From an uncultured Lachnospiraceae bacterium (GTDB lineage Bacteria; Bacillota; Clostridia; Lachnospirales; Lachnospiraceae): 63,998 bases of DNA. Shown here one piece after another: positions 44,364 to 53,319 of the stretch. The translations under genes and the position numbers were made by a program. Numbering within the stretch: position 1 is the first letter of the stretch; the number at the start of each line of letters is the position of its first letter. The notes under the pieces were generated by a model. That model was not told where the DNA came from. It worked only from the letters and a program-made list of their open reading frames with translations, and made no database searches. Location of the stretch: assembly GCA_947625015.1 (NCBI GenBank), contig CANQMR010000018.1, forward strand, positions 1 through 63,998, in the 5' to 3' direction.

Positions 44364-45173
44364 TTATTGCTCTAAAACGGCGCTCTCTATTCCATACTGC
44401 TTTGCAGTCTCATAAATGCTTTCGTCCTCCCTTGATTTTGCAAAGAAACTGTCCACCTTCTCTGTCAGGTCGGAATCTTTGCGCAATCCCACGCATATTT
44501 TTTCATCATTTAGGTTAAGCTGATATTCCAAATCCCGGAAGCCCTCTTCCTTTTCCGTATAGTAGGCCGCCATGATAATGTCAATCACCGCCGCATCTGA
44601 CTCGCCGTCGCATACGCTTTGCAGCGCCTCCTTCTGCGTCTCAAAGGCTGCGTAACGGTAATTTTTCTCCTGAAGAAGCGCCTCCCCGGTAGAACCCGTC
44701 TCCACTGCAAACAACAGATGCTGGCAGTCCTCTACGGTCTCATATTCCTGCCGGTTATCCTTGCGCATGACGATAACCTGCGCATTGGAAAGATAGGGCT
44801 TCGAACAGGAAATGCTCTCCTGAAGTTCGTCTGTCATCGTCATTCCGTTCCAGATACAGTCGATTGTGCCGTCCTCTAAGAGCTGCGTCTTATTGTCCCA
44901 TTCAATTTCTTTAAATTCCGGCGTTACTCCAAGCTCTTTGGCAAAGGCGCTTGCCATATCCGCATCAAAGCCAATCCATTTTTCCCCTTCCTTATAATCC
45001 ATGGGGGCAAAATCCGTAATGCCGATAACCAAGGTTCCCTTCTCCTGCACATAGGCGATATCCGACTGCCCCTTCTCTAATATGGCGCCCCCGCCCTCTT
45101 TAGCGGCTGTGCAGCCCGCTGTCAGCGCCGCCGCCATAAGGATAAGCGCTATCCATATATTTCTCTTCTTCAT
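44364..45173 (-). CDS. Extracellular solute-binding lipoprotein, family 3 (amino-acid type)
   Basis: 269 aa: lipobox LTAGC at residue 21, then SBP_bac_3 domain (about 45-265; LVIGITDFAPMDYKEGEKWI, GFDADMASAFAKELGV, CIWNGMTMTDELQ). Binds polar amino acids or opines in family. It precedes the dCache chemoreceptor by 40 nt in the same direction without transporter permease or ATPase genes nearby, so it may act as a ligand-delivery partner for the receptor; that is inferred. Confidence 0.88.
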   Translation of the reverse strand: MKKRNIWIALILMAAALTAGCTAAKEGGGAILEKGQSDIAYVQEKGTLVIGITDFAPMDYKEGEKWIGFDADMASAFAKELGVTPEFKEIEWDNKTQLLEDGTIDCIWNGMTMTDELQESISCSKPYLSNAQVIVMRKDNRQEYETVEDCQHLLFAVETGSTGEALLQEKNYRYAAFETQKEALQSVCDGESDAAVIDIIMAAYYTEKEEGFRDLEYQLNLNDEKICVGLRKDSDLTEKVDSFFAKSREDESIYETAKQYGIESAVLEQ

Positions 45174-45308
45174 GGCTTATACCACACCTTCCGTAATCAT
45201 CATATTTTACCAACTTTTAATTTTAACATATTAAAATAAACTTTCAAGCAATTTGCGTGAAATGCATTTTATGAGTGCAAGCGGAAAGCGTTTTTCGGGG
45301 GCGTTCCA

Positions 45309-45337
45309 TTGACAGGCCGGTTTTCCTATATTATTAT
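45309..45337 (+). promoter_or_regulatory. Promoter of the GHKL/LytTR pair
   Basis: TTGACA (45309-45314) and TATTAT (45332-45337), 17-bp spacing. Confidence 0.75.
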
Positions 45338-45398
45338 AAAAAGGCAGGGGAATCGTACCTGCATTGGTATTATCCCTTGTGTTTAGGAGGTGTTTTTC

Positions 45399-46736
45399 AT
45401 GGTGTCGGCGATCCTGCACAGCCTGGCCGGTTTCTATCTGCAGCTTTTACCCTGCGCCTTTTTTTGTATTTATCCCTTTATTGATGATTTCCGCTATCCC
45501 AAAAAGCGGGTAATCGGAATCCTCAGCGCCATTTTGATTATTATGTCTGTCATTTTTACCTGCATGTATGTCGCTATGGATATTCCCTCCGGCGCCTACA
45601 ACTCTTTTCTTCCGCTGAATCTGATTTTTCTGCTGACAGTGGGCATTTTAATCGCCTTATTTTTTCTCTGCACCCGGGCAGCCGTCAACCATATGCTCTA
45701 TACTGTTGTCCTGGCGTTAAATTACGGCTTTTTGATTTCCATGATACACGGCTGGTTTGTTGATGTAAAATATCTGTACGACACCGGCGTATTACTGGCC
45801 CAGCTTGTGTCCACCATAATCTTATTTTATCCTATGTTGAGAGTGATGAAACTCGTCCGCAGCGCCTTTGACAGCCAGATTGAGCCGAAAGTATGGAAAT
45901 GGTTCACGCTGATTCCCGGCACTTTCTTTATGGCTATGCTCCTTTTCTACCAGATTCCCATAAGCAACGGCTGGACGCCGAACCGGATACTCTCTGTTTT
46001 CACGAGGGCGATGTGTATTCTCATGCTGATTATTACGGCCATCATCCTGCGCGCGATACAGACAATCCAGCAGCAGGCCAGCAAGCAGGCTTCTCTGGAA
46101 ATTGCCGTCAACCACTACAAGCTCATGGCGGAAAACACCGATAAGGAGCGGGAGCTGCGCCACGAGTTCCACCACCATATGACAGCCCTTTCCATCCTGC
46201 TCAAGAATCAGGACTATCAGGGCGCCGAAAATTATCTCAATCGGATTTCCCAGATTGACGCCGGTAATACGGACGCTTTTTATACCCCCCATATTCTCTT
46301 AAATTCCATGCTGGCGGAATATGAAAAGCGGGCCCGGACAGCGAACATTGCAAGCCGGTATTCCATTCAGGTCCCCCACCCCATATTAATGGAGGATATG
46401 GATTTGTGTCAGTTTCTCTCCAATATGTTAGACAATGCCTTAGAAGCCGTTTCCGGCTTGGAGGAAGAACGGCGGCATTTCTCCCTGACAATCCGCCAAA
46501 GCGGGAATTTTCTGTATTTCCTGTGTGAAAATCCCTGTGAACCGGCCCTACTCAATCCTGCCGGAAGCGGTTTTGACACCAATAAATCCAACGAGACCGC
46601 CCATGGTTATGGATTTCCGATTATGAAGCGCATTGCCGAAAAATATAACGGCATTTTCCGCGCCGACATAAAAGACAACATTTTTACCGTTACTGCCAAC
46701 CTCTGCACCTCCCCCCGCAAGCTGAAAGGAATTTGA
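45399..46736 (+). CDS. GHKL-type sensor histidine kinase (AgrC/quorum-sensing class)
   Basis: 445 aa with six or seven N-terminal helices (about 1-220), then a dimerisation region with the phospho-acceptor His in RHEFHHHMT and the GHKL ATPase (NMLDNALEAV N-box, HGYGFPIMKRIAEKYNG). The multi-helix sensor without an extracellular domain fits peptide-signal kinases of the Agr/Com type. AGGAGG at 45385-45390 selects 45399. The stop codon TGA touches the response regulator start. Confidence 0.92.
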   Translation: MVSAILHSLAGFYLQLLPCAFFCIYPFIDDFRYPKKRVIGILSAILIIMSVIFTCMYVAMDIPSGAYNSFLPLNLIFLLTVGILIALFFLCTRAAVNHMLYTVVLALNYGFLISMIHGWFVDVKYLYDTGVLLAQLVSTIILFYPMLRVMKLVRSAFDSQIEPKVWKWFTLIPGTFFMAMLLFYQIPISNGWTPNRILSVFTRAMCILMLIITAIILRAIQTIQQQASKQASLEIAVNHYKLMAENTDKERELRHEFHHHMTALSILLKNQDYQGAENYLNRISQIDAGNTDAFYTPHILLNSMLAEYEKRARTANIASRYSIQVPHPILMEDMDLCQFLSNMLDNALEAVSGLEEERRHFSLTIRQSGNFLYFLCENPCEPALLNPAGSGFDTNKSNETAHGYGFPIMKRIAEKYNGIFRADIKDNIFTVTANLCTSPRKLKGI

Positions 46737-47450
46737 ATGATGTATGATATTGGAATCTGTGATGATGAACCGATTTTTTTAGAAAATATTGTGACGCTTA
46801 CCAAAGCGGTCTTAGCAGAAATGGGCGTGGAGCATAGCATCCGCACCTTTCACAGCACAGTGGAAATGAACGATTACCTGCATACTCCCGGCGCGTCCAT
46901 GGACCTTTTGCTGTTGGATATTTTAATGGAGAAGCAGACCGGACTGGAGTTTGCGCAAAAGCTCCGCGCCGAGAACAATCAGGTCCCCATTATCTTTATT
47001 ACCAACACAAGGGACTACGCCCCGGAAGGCTACAAGGTCGAAGCCCTCGGCTATCTTTTAAAGCCGGTATCCCGGACAGAGTTGAAGGACGCCCTGAAAC
47101 GGGCTTACCGCCGCCACCAGACGCAGACCATTGTGTTAAGCTCACCCTCCCACTCCGTCAGTTTCCGGATAGATGATGTACTGTATCTCGACATCCACAA
47201 CAAGGAGCTGGCAATCCACATGGCGGACGGCAGCATCCTTCATATTTCAGTGCCCTTAAACTCCCTGCTCTCCAAGCTGCCCCCGCAGCAGTTTGTCCGG
47301 TGCTACCGCAGTTATATTGTTTCCCTGCCCGCCATCACTTCTATCTGGCGGTACGGTATCGAGCTTAAAAACCATGAGACCATTCCGGTCAGCAGAACCT
47401 ACTATGCCGGCGTGCAGAATGCGCTGTTAAACTGGGCTTCCATAGGATAA
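46737..47450 (+). CDS. LytTR-family response regulator
   Basis: 237 aa: receiver (ICDDEPIFLE, phospho-acceptor Asp in LLLLDILMEKQ, Lys in LLKPV) followed by a LytTR DNA-binding domain (about 135-235; FRIDDVLYLDIHNKELAIHM, FVRCYRSYIVSL). Output of the neighbouring GHKL kinase; such pairs usually regulate peptide, competence or bacteriocin genes. Two in-frame ATGs (46737/46740) are possible. Convergent with the HD-GYP gene 43 bases on. Confidence 0.93.
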   Translation: MMYDIGICDDEPIFLENIVTLTKAVLAEMGVEHSIRTFHSTVEMNDYLHTPGASMDLLLLDILMEKQTGLEFAQKLRAENNQVPIIFITNTRDYAPEGYKVEALGYLLKPVSRTELKDALKRAYRRHQTQTIVLSSPSHSVSFRIDDVLYLDIHNKELAIHMADGSILHISVPLNSLLSKLPPQQFVRCYRSYIVSLPAITSIWRYGIELKNHETIPVSRTYYAGVQNALLNWASIG

Positions 47451-47493
47451 GCCCCTGCGCTTTGCCTTTAAAGGCCCGGCAATCCTAAAAATG

Positions 47494-48699
47494 CTAAAGG
47501 CAGTTACTTAAAGTGCGGTTCAAATCCTCTACAATTTCCCTATCAATCTTCCCATTTTCCGCCATATCGCGCATCATGGCAATCGTCTTCTCATGGCTTA
47601 AACCGTCCTTATAAGGTCTTTTTTCCGTCAACGCCTGATAGATATCAATGCAGCCCATCAGCCGGTCTTCCTTGCTTAATTCGCTGGCGGTCATGCCAAA
47701 AGGATACCCGCAGCCGTCCAGCTTCTCATGGTGACGGGACGCCCACGCCGTAACATCCTCTAATCCCTTAATCTGACGCAGGATTTCATATGTGGCGGCG
47801 GCATGATTTTTCATCTGTCCAAATTCTTCTTCGGTCAGCTTCCCGATTTTCTCTAAAATCTGATTATCAATAATCAGTTTTCCGATATCATGGAGCGCCG
47901 CCGCAAAATAATAGCGGACTGCCTTTTCCGGAGGATACTGATAGACCTTTGCCATGATCTCCGCTTTCTGCGCAACGCCCAGAGAATGGTCCTTGGTAAA
48001 GGAAGATTTATAATCCACTATTCTGGCAAATAATTCCGCTATATTATGGATTTCTTCATCCGTATATTCGTCATACTCCTCCGGAAGTTCTTTTTTCAGG
48101 CAATAAATTATGCCCTCGGTCTGCATTTCCCTAAGTTTTTGAAAATCCAATGCCGCTAAAAACGCCTCCACGCAATCCGCAGCAAAACGCCTGTCCTTAT
48201 CTTCAAGAAGTTTCCGGCACAGCTCCGCATACTCCTGCTCTTTCAGTGACGACAGGTCCCATTCCATATCAATCGTATCTGCCAGATGAATTATCTGGGC
48301 TTTCTTGTTGGTCTCCTCCGCCTTTTTTCCAAAGGGGCCCGTTCCGTCTGCATTCTCATGATGATACAGGATTACATCTGTGACATCTGTCCGGAAAGGC
48401 AAAAGCTGTATATTTTCCTCACCAATCACACAATGCCGGCTAAACGGCAGCTTTTCTCCGCCGCTCTTTCCCTGCTGGTATTCCTCCCTGATAAACTCCG
48501 TCAACGCATTGTCATGCAGCAGTGCGCAGCCAACCAAATCCGACAGCTCCGCTCCTGCCATTCCAAACTGTTTTCCCAAAAGCATGGATAAATATGCCAC
48601 CCGCTTTGCGTGATGTGTCGTGACTCCCACAAGCTCTTTCTCCACAGCGTCCAATGAAAAAGAAAGCGCATAATATACCTCCGTCAAATCCAGTTTCAT
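47494..48699 (-). CDS. HD-GYP domain protein (cyclic-di-GMP phosphodiesterase-like)
   Basis: 401 aa with two HD units: an N-terminal one (HHAKRVAYLSMLLGKQFG, LLHDNA, YHHENADGTGPFG) and a C-terminal HD-GYP (DHSLGVAQKAEIMA, AALHDIGKLIIDN, HHEKLDGCGYPFG). The C-terminal unit keeps the HD, the HDIGK metal ligands and the HHE...GYP signature, so it is a likely c-di-GMP hydrolase; the first may be regulatory. No membrane or receiver domain. AAGGAGG fixes the ATG. Confidence 0.9.
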   Translation of the reverse strand: MKLDLTEVYYALSFSLDAVEKELVGVTTHHAKRVAYLSMLLGKQFGMAGAELSDLVGCALLHDNALTEFIREEYQQGKSGGEKLPFSRHCVIGEENIQLLPFRTDVTDVILYHHENADGTGPFGKKAEETNKKAQIIHLADTIDMEWDLSSLKEQEYAELCRKLLEDKDRRFAADCVEAFLAALDFQKLREMQTEGIIYCLKKELPEEYDEYTDEEIHNIAELFARIVDYKSSFTKDHSLGVAQKAEIMAKVYQYPPEKAVRYYFAAALHDIGKLIIDNQILEKIGKLTEEEFGQMKNHAAATYEILRQIKGLEDVTAWASRHHEKLDGCGYPFGMTASELSKEDRLMGCIDIYQALTEKRPYKDGLSHEKTIAMMRDMAENGKIDREIVEDLNRTLSNCL

Positions 48700-48904
48700 A
48701 AATTCATCCTCCTTTTTTATCCTGTTTTTGCATAAATAATTCCCACACAATCAGAAACAACCACATGCCTGATTTTCACATTTTTAATTTTGCCCTCATA
48801 TTGGCGTTTTTTGTGATGTTTTTCCATGTCAAAAGGCCATCACATTTATTTTAATATTATTTTTATCACATTTATATAATCAAATCTCATTTTCTCAAAA
48901 TCCC

Positions 48905-49936
48905 CTACTGCACAAAGGTCAGCACAAACCAGGTATGGCTCCCCACTTCGCTTTTCACCTGAATACTGCCTCCCATGCCTTCCACAATGGACTTTGTCAG
49001 GGAAAGGCCGATTCCCACGCTGTTCGGATTCACTGCCTGATTCACCCGGTAAAACCGCTTAAAGATATTGGGCAGTTCCTCCTCCGGAATTCCCGTTCCC
49101 TCGTCCTTCACATATATTCTGGTATACACATTGGTCTGCTCTGCTTCTAACCAGATTCGTTTTCCTGAACCGGAATAATCAGAGGCATTCTTTAACAGAT
49201 TGATAAGGGCCTCCACCAGCCAGTCCCCGTCGCAGACAAGGCTTATATCCGAAGCGCAGACAACCGATAATTCCTGTTCCCTCTCCTTTACCAAAAACTG
49301 CACTCCCTCTGCGGCCTGCTTTAAAGCGGGCAAAAGCATCACATTTTTCTTTTCAAACTGAATAGCACCCGCCTCTATCCGCGCCAGCTTCAGCATGGAG
49401 AGAACCATCCATTCCATACGGCTCAACTGGTTTGCCGCCTCGCTTAATATCTGTTTCTGCTTTTCCCTGTCCTCCACCTTATCTTCTAACAGCAGGTCAA
49501 CAAAGACGGTCAGGGAAGACATGGGCGTCTTTAACTGATGGGAAATATCCGAAATGATATCCCTTAAGAAAATCTTTTCCTGTATCTCCCGGTTCCGGCT
49601 CTCTTGCAGCATTTCTACCAGCTTATAAAAATTCGTGTATAAGAGTCCAATCGTTCCCTCCCGGTATTCCTCCTCCGGCAGAGGATTTTCTCCGTCCATA
49701 AGCTCCGCCATAATACCGGATATATTTTCCATATCACCATAGACACCATCCATGATCCGGTATATCCTGATATAGATAACCAAAGCAAAAACCAGAACAA
49801 GGATAAGAGCAGCCGACAGTTTCCATGACCACCCATTCATGGCATAATACAGCCACGCTGCCAGCGCAGCCGTCAACGCGGCCACCCCCAGCCAATAACT
49901 CCTCTTAAACCTTATGCGCTCATAATCACTTTTCAT
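48905..49936 (-). CDS. OmpR/PhoR-class sensor histidine kinase
   Basis: 343 aa: two short N-terminal helices (SYWLGVAALTAALAAWLYYA, AALILVLVFALVIYIRIY), HisKA with the acceptor His in SDISHQLKTPMS, HATPase_c (NLLKNASDYSGSG, DEGTGIP, GIGLSLTKSIVEGMGG). Lacks an extracellular sensor loop of note, like the intramembrane-sensing kinases linked to antimicrobial-peptide ABC transporters. Overlaps the response regulator by 11 nt (start set at 49936). Confidence 0.92.
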   Translation of the reverse strand: MKSDYERIRFKRSYWLGVAALTAALAAWLYYAMNGWSWKLSAALILVLVFALVIYIRIYRIMDGVYGDMENISGIMAELMDGENPLPEEEYREGTIGLLYTNFYKLVEMLQESRNREIQEKIFLRDIISDISHQLKTPMSSLTVFVDLLLEDKVEDREKQKQILSEAANQLSRMEWMVLSMLKLARIEAGAIQFEKKNVMLLPALKQAAEGVQFLVKEREQELSVVCASDISLVCDGDWLVEALINLLKNASDYSGSGKRIWLEAEQTNVYTRIYVKDEGTGIPEEELPNIFKRFYRVNQAVNPNSVGIGLSLTKSIVEGMGGSIQVKSEVGSHTWFVLTFVQ

Positions 49937-50633
49937 AAGCTGCACTATCCTCCCGCCGAAAACGGTATCCCACTCCCCGGACCGTCTCAATATAGCCTGC
50001 ATCCTGCGAGAGCTTACTTCTCAGCCGTTTCATATAGACCGACAGCGTATTATCGTCAATAAAGGCATTCTCCGTATCATAGAGCTTCTCCATAAGACGG
50101 TTTCTTGATAATACCAGTCCCTCATTGCAGACCAGCTCCTTTAAAAGCCGCAGTTCGCTGGGCGTACAGTCTACCGGCTCCGTTCCGTCTAACAGCCGAA
50201 ACTCCCGGATATAAAAGTTGTGGCTGCCAAAAGAATATACCTCCGGCTCCCTGTCTTTATCCACCCGCTCACTGCGCCGGATATTTGCCGCAATTCTGGA
50301 CAACAGTTCTTTTACCCTGTAGGGCTTTGTTACATAGTCGTCTGCGCCTAAATCCAATCCCTGTACGATATTCGCTTCCTCCCCCACTGCGGTGAGAAAA
50401 ATAATCGGGATCTCCCTGTCTTTTTTCCGCAGCTCCGAGCAAAAATCATATCCATTCCCATCCGGAAGCATCACATCGAGCAGAATTAAATCCAGTTGGG
50501 AATTAAGCGCCTTTCTGGCCTCTTCCAGATTCCCCGCATGAATTACCTGATAGCCCTCCGCCTGTAATGCGTATTCTGTACCCATAGCCAGCGCATAATC
50601 ATCTTCCACCAATAAAATCTTCTTATCCCTCAT
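49926..50633 (-). CDS. OmpR-family response regulator
   Basis: 235 aa: receiver (KILLVEDDYA, Asp in LILLDVMLPDG, Lys in VTKPY) and C-terminal winged helix (CTPSELRLLKELVCNEG, SVYMKRLRSKLSQDAGYIET, VRGVGYRF). AAGGAT precedes the ATG. Partner of the overlapping kinase; the pair likely controls an envelope-stress or peptide-resistance transporter, possibly one of the ABC operons in this window, but no regulator site was identified. Confidence 0.93.
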   Translation of the reverse strand: MRDKKILLVEDDYALAMGTEYALQAEGYQVIHAGNLEEARKALNSQLDLILLDVMLPDGNGYDFCSELRKKDREIPIIFLTAVGEEANIVQGLDLGADDYVTKPYRVKELLSRIAANIRRSERVDKDREPEVYSFGSHNFYIREFRLLDGTEPVDCTPSELRLLKELVCNEGLVLSRNRLMEKLYDTENAFIDDNTLSVYMKRLRSKLSQDAGYIETVRGVGYRFRREDSAAYEK

Positions 50634-50686
50634 GCTTTTGATATCCTTCTCTCAAATATAGTATAGTGTAACATTTTTTCGGGCAT

Positions 50687-50721
50687 AAGAAAAGGACATT
50701 CCAGAATGAACTGAAATGCCC
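50687..50721 (-). terminator. Rho-independent terminator after the 3D-domain gene
   Basis: Minus strand GGGCATTTCAG/CTGGAATGTCC stem with six-base loop then TTTTCTT. Confidence 0.75.
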
Positions 50722-50738
50722 TGATATAACTATCCGCA

Positions 50739-52190
50739 TTAATACTTATATACCTTAAGCGTCTTCCTTCCGAAGGCTACCGCTTTCTTATGCGTTGCAA
50801 AGAAGATATCAATATGATTGCCCTTTACACCGCTTCCGCAATCTTCTACAGTATACACAATCCCATCAATGACAACCTGTGTTCCATACGGTAAGATGCT
50901 TGTGTCCGCAGCGATTGTCCGTCCTTCCGTCGGCGTTGTGCCGCTGGCTGTCTTTTTGCCACCGCAGCACTTCTTGCATCCGCAGTAAGCAGTTACCGTA
51001 AATGTTCCCAAACATTCACCTGATTCAGTAGCCGTTACCGGCGTTGTAGTCTCCCCCTGATAATCGCTGCTACTAGAAGAATTGCTGTTTCCAGATGACT
51101 GGCTTTGACTTGCAGCCGCCTGTCTTGCCGCTTCTTCCTCGGCCGCTTTTCTGGCTGCCTCCTCGGCTGCCTGTCTTTCTAATTCCTCAGCGGATACCGC
51201 TATCTCATATAACTCATCTACATCTACTAAGTCGGCGGATACATATCCGGTCTGGCCATCCTCTAACATAACCGGAAGCCATGTGATTTCCTGCTGTTCC
51301 TCCGGCTTTGCCGGCTGTTCGCCCTGCTCATTCACCGCCGCCTCAACAGATTCCGTAATTCCCGCCTGTGCTGCGCTCTCCTGCGCCATGGCCGGAACCA
51401 CTGTCTCGCTCTCTGCCGTTCCGTCGTCTGCGTTCTCGTCTTCCTGCGGATCTGCTGTATTCTCCAATACGGTAATCGTATCATCTTTATCTAATACCAC
51501 CAATATGTCCGCATCCGTTGACTGTTCCGAACGGATATTCACGCCGTCTTCTAAAACCGTTCCTCGAAGGGTTACATATTCCTGCGCCATCTTCTCAGCG
51601 CTTTCACCGGTCTTGACATATTCTGATAATACATATCCCTCTACATCACCAGACTTAATCTTTGTCCATTCGCCCTCTGTTCCCAGAACGGTTGCAATGG
51701 CTCCCGGATTCATGGAACCGACAAACTCTGTCTCCTTGTCCGGTCCTTTTCTTATATTAAGGGTTTCTTCTACATCTGCAATACATTTATCTGCGAATTT
51801 TCCTTCTTCTTCCTTCGCTTCTGCCGCCTGAACCGTTGCTTCTTCCGTTGCTGCCTGTGCAGTCACCGTCTCTGTTGCCGCCTCTTCAGTAACTGTCATT
51901 TCCTTTTCCGTTGTTGCCGCAGCTTCCGTAGTATCTGATATACTCTTTACGCTGCCTGCTTCTTCACTGTTTCCAAACAACGCATCCTTCACATCTACAG
52001 ATATGTCTGCTGAAGCCGTCTTATCCGGCTCAGAATTTCCCAACATAAAACCGCCGATAACCAAAGCGGTTACTACCACCACACACATAAAAATCTGTAA
52101 GTTCCGCACAAAATATCTTCCATTAAAAATGTGCTTCTTCATATAGAGCTTATACTGCTCTATCATTACAGCTCTTCTGTTATGCCGCAT
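50739..52190 (-). CDS. SH3-domain and 3D-domain cell-wall protein
   Basis: 483 aa: a single N-terminal anchor helix (about 22-45), low-complexity Ala/Glu/Thr linker (about 60-130), two bacterial SH3 domains (about 130-185, LNIRKGPDKETEFVG; about 200-320, GVNIRSEQSTDADILVVLDK), an Ala/Glu-rich coiled segment, a Ser/Asn spacer, then a C-terminal 3D domain (TVTAYCGCKKCCGGKKTASG, and the three Asp in IAADTS, VEDCG, HIDIF). 3D domains occur in resuscitation-promoting or lytic transglycosylase-type proteins acting on peptidoglycan. GGAGGAAGG selects the start at 52190. Confidence 0.9.
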   Translation of the reverse strand: MRHNRRAVMIEQYKLYMKKHIFNGRYFVRNLQIFMCVVVVTALVIGGFMLGNSEPDKTASADISVDVKDALFGNSEEAGSVKSISDTTEAAATTEKEMTVTEEAATETVTAQAATEEATVQAAEAKEEEGKFADKCIADVEETLNIRKGPDKETEFVGSMNPGAIATVLGTEGEWTKIKSGDVEGYVLSEYVKTGESAEKMAQEYVTLRGTVLEDGVNIRSEQSTDADILVVLDKDDTITVLENTADPQEDENADDGTAESETVVPAMAQESAAQAGITESVEAAVNEQGEQPAKPEEQQEITWLPVMLEDGQTGYVSADLVDVDELYEIAVSAEELERQAAEEAARKAAEEEAARQAAASQSQSSGNSNSSSSSDYQGETTTPVTATESGECLGTFTVTAYCGCKKCCGGKKTASGTTPTEGRTIAADTSILPYGTQVVIDGIVYTVEDCGSGVKGNHIDIFFATHKKAVAFGRKTLKVYKY

Positions 52191-52493
52191 CTTACCTTCC
52201 TCCATCAACTTTCAGCTTGATTACTGCCCCGCCCATACTAAGTTGATATTCATTGACAAGCTATTAATTTCCTAAAATGTTACAAACTTGTTACAATTTG
52301 TAATATATCATCTAACAAAATAAATGTCAACCCTGCATTTTTAATCCTAATCCGACCAAAAAGCAATTTATTCTCCAAAAACGTAGGAATTTCCTTGCAA
52401 ATATGTTAAGATACTATTACATTAATGATATTTCACAAAAATTACAGTATTATTTGTAAATTTTATATAAATTTCACAAAGGAGGTAATTCCT
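52191..52493. other. Divergent intergenic region of the 3D-domain gene and rsuA
   Basis: No gene seen. It holds the 3D-gene promoter (52302-52330), a TTACAAA/TTTGTAA inverted repeat at 52280-52303, and AT-rich sequence before the rsuA ribosome site at about 52480-52485. Confidence 0.6.
52302..52330 (-). promoter_or_regulatory. Promoter of the 3D-domain gene
   Basis: Minus strand TTGACA (52325-52330) and TATATT (52302-52307), 17-bp spacing; a palindromic TTACAAA...TTTGTAA (52280-52303) begins at the -10 edge. Confidence 0.7.
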
Positions 52494-53222
52494 ATGCCTG
52501 TTTTCCGGCTGGACAAATACTTAGCAGACGCCGGCGCGGGAACCCGTTCCCAGGTAAAAGCCTATATAAAAAGGGGGCTTGTGACTGTCAATGGCTCAAC
52601 AAATGTAACACCGGATTTAAAAATCAATCCCGATATGGATATTATTTCCTGTCAGGGAACAATTATTCATCTGGAAGAATACGAATATTATTTACTCTAC
52701 AAACCTATGGGCTATGTGTCCGCCACAAAGGACAATGTTCATCCCACCGTCCTGTCCTTAGTTGACAGCCAGCGAAAGGACCTGTTTCCCGTAGGCCGGC
52801 TTGACCGCGATACAGAAGGGCTTTTGCTGATTACCAATGACGGGAGTCTGGCGCACCGGCTCTTATCCCCAAAAAAGCATGTGGACAAGACCTACTACGC
52901 CGTCGTCGAGGGACTGGTAACGGACGAAGATGTGTCCTTATTTGCCGAAGGGGTGCCTGTGGGCGACGAGGATTTAGATACCGCCCTTCCCGCCCGGCTC
53001 AGCATACTGGACACAAATCCGGAAGAAAACCTTTCCTATATTAATGTAACGATACAGGAGGGCAAATTTCATCAGGTCAAGCGGATGTTTCAGGCGGTTG
53101 GCAAAAAGGTCACCTTTCTGCGCCGCATTTCCTTTGGAAACCTTGCCCTGCCCTCCGATATGAACCCCGGTGAGTGCCGGAGGCTGACGGAAACGGAGCT
53201 TGCCGCCCTGCGGGATTGTTAG
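52494..53222 (+). CDS. rsuA: 16S rRNA pseudouridine synthase, RsuA family
   Basis: 242 aa: N-terminal S4 RNA-binding domain (RLDKYLADAGAGTRSQVKAY), then the RsuA catalytic core with the Asp in VGRLDRDTEGLLLITNDG and LSPKKHVDKTYYAVVEG, a signature of RsuA rather than RluB/RluE groups. AAAGGAGGT at 52478-52486 selects this ATG. Modifies U516-type sites of 16S rRNA in family. Confidence 0.93.
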   Translation: MPVFRLDKYLADAGAGTRSQVKAYIKRGLVTVNGSTNVTPDLKINPDMDIISCQGTIIHLEEYEYYLLYKPMGYVSATKDNVHPTVLSLVDSQRKDLFPVGRLDRDTEGLLLITNDGSLAHRLLSPKKHVDKTYYAVVEGLVTDEDVSLFAEGVPVGDEDLDTALPARLSILDTNPEENLSYINVTIQEGKFHQVKRMFQAVGKKVTFLRRISFGNLALPSDMNPGECRRLTETELAALRDC

Positions 53223-53247
53223 ATTGCTGCTTTAACAATTTAAAGTG

Positions 53248-53276
53248 TTGACACATTGGAAAGAACCGACTAAAAT
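53248..53276 (+). promoter_or_regulatory. Promoter of tyrA
   Basis: TTGACA (53248-53253) and TAAAAT (53271-53276), 17-bp spacing, 44 nt before the tyrA start. Confidence 0.78.
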
Positions 53277-53319
53277 AAGATACAGCATAAACGAATTACA
53301 TGGAATATGGGGTGAGACA

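Noticed and set aside
49615-49836. Extra small membrane protein within the kinase gene
   Set aside because: Shadow frame of the kinase transmembrane region on the same strand.
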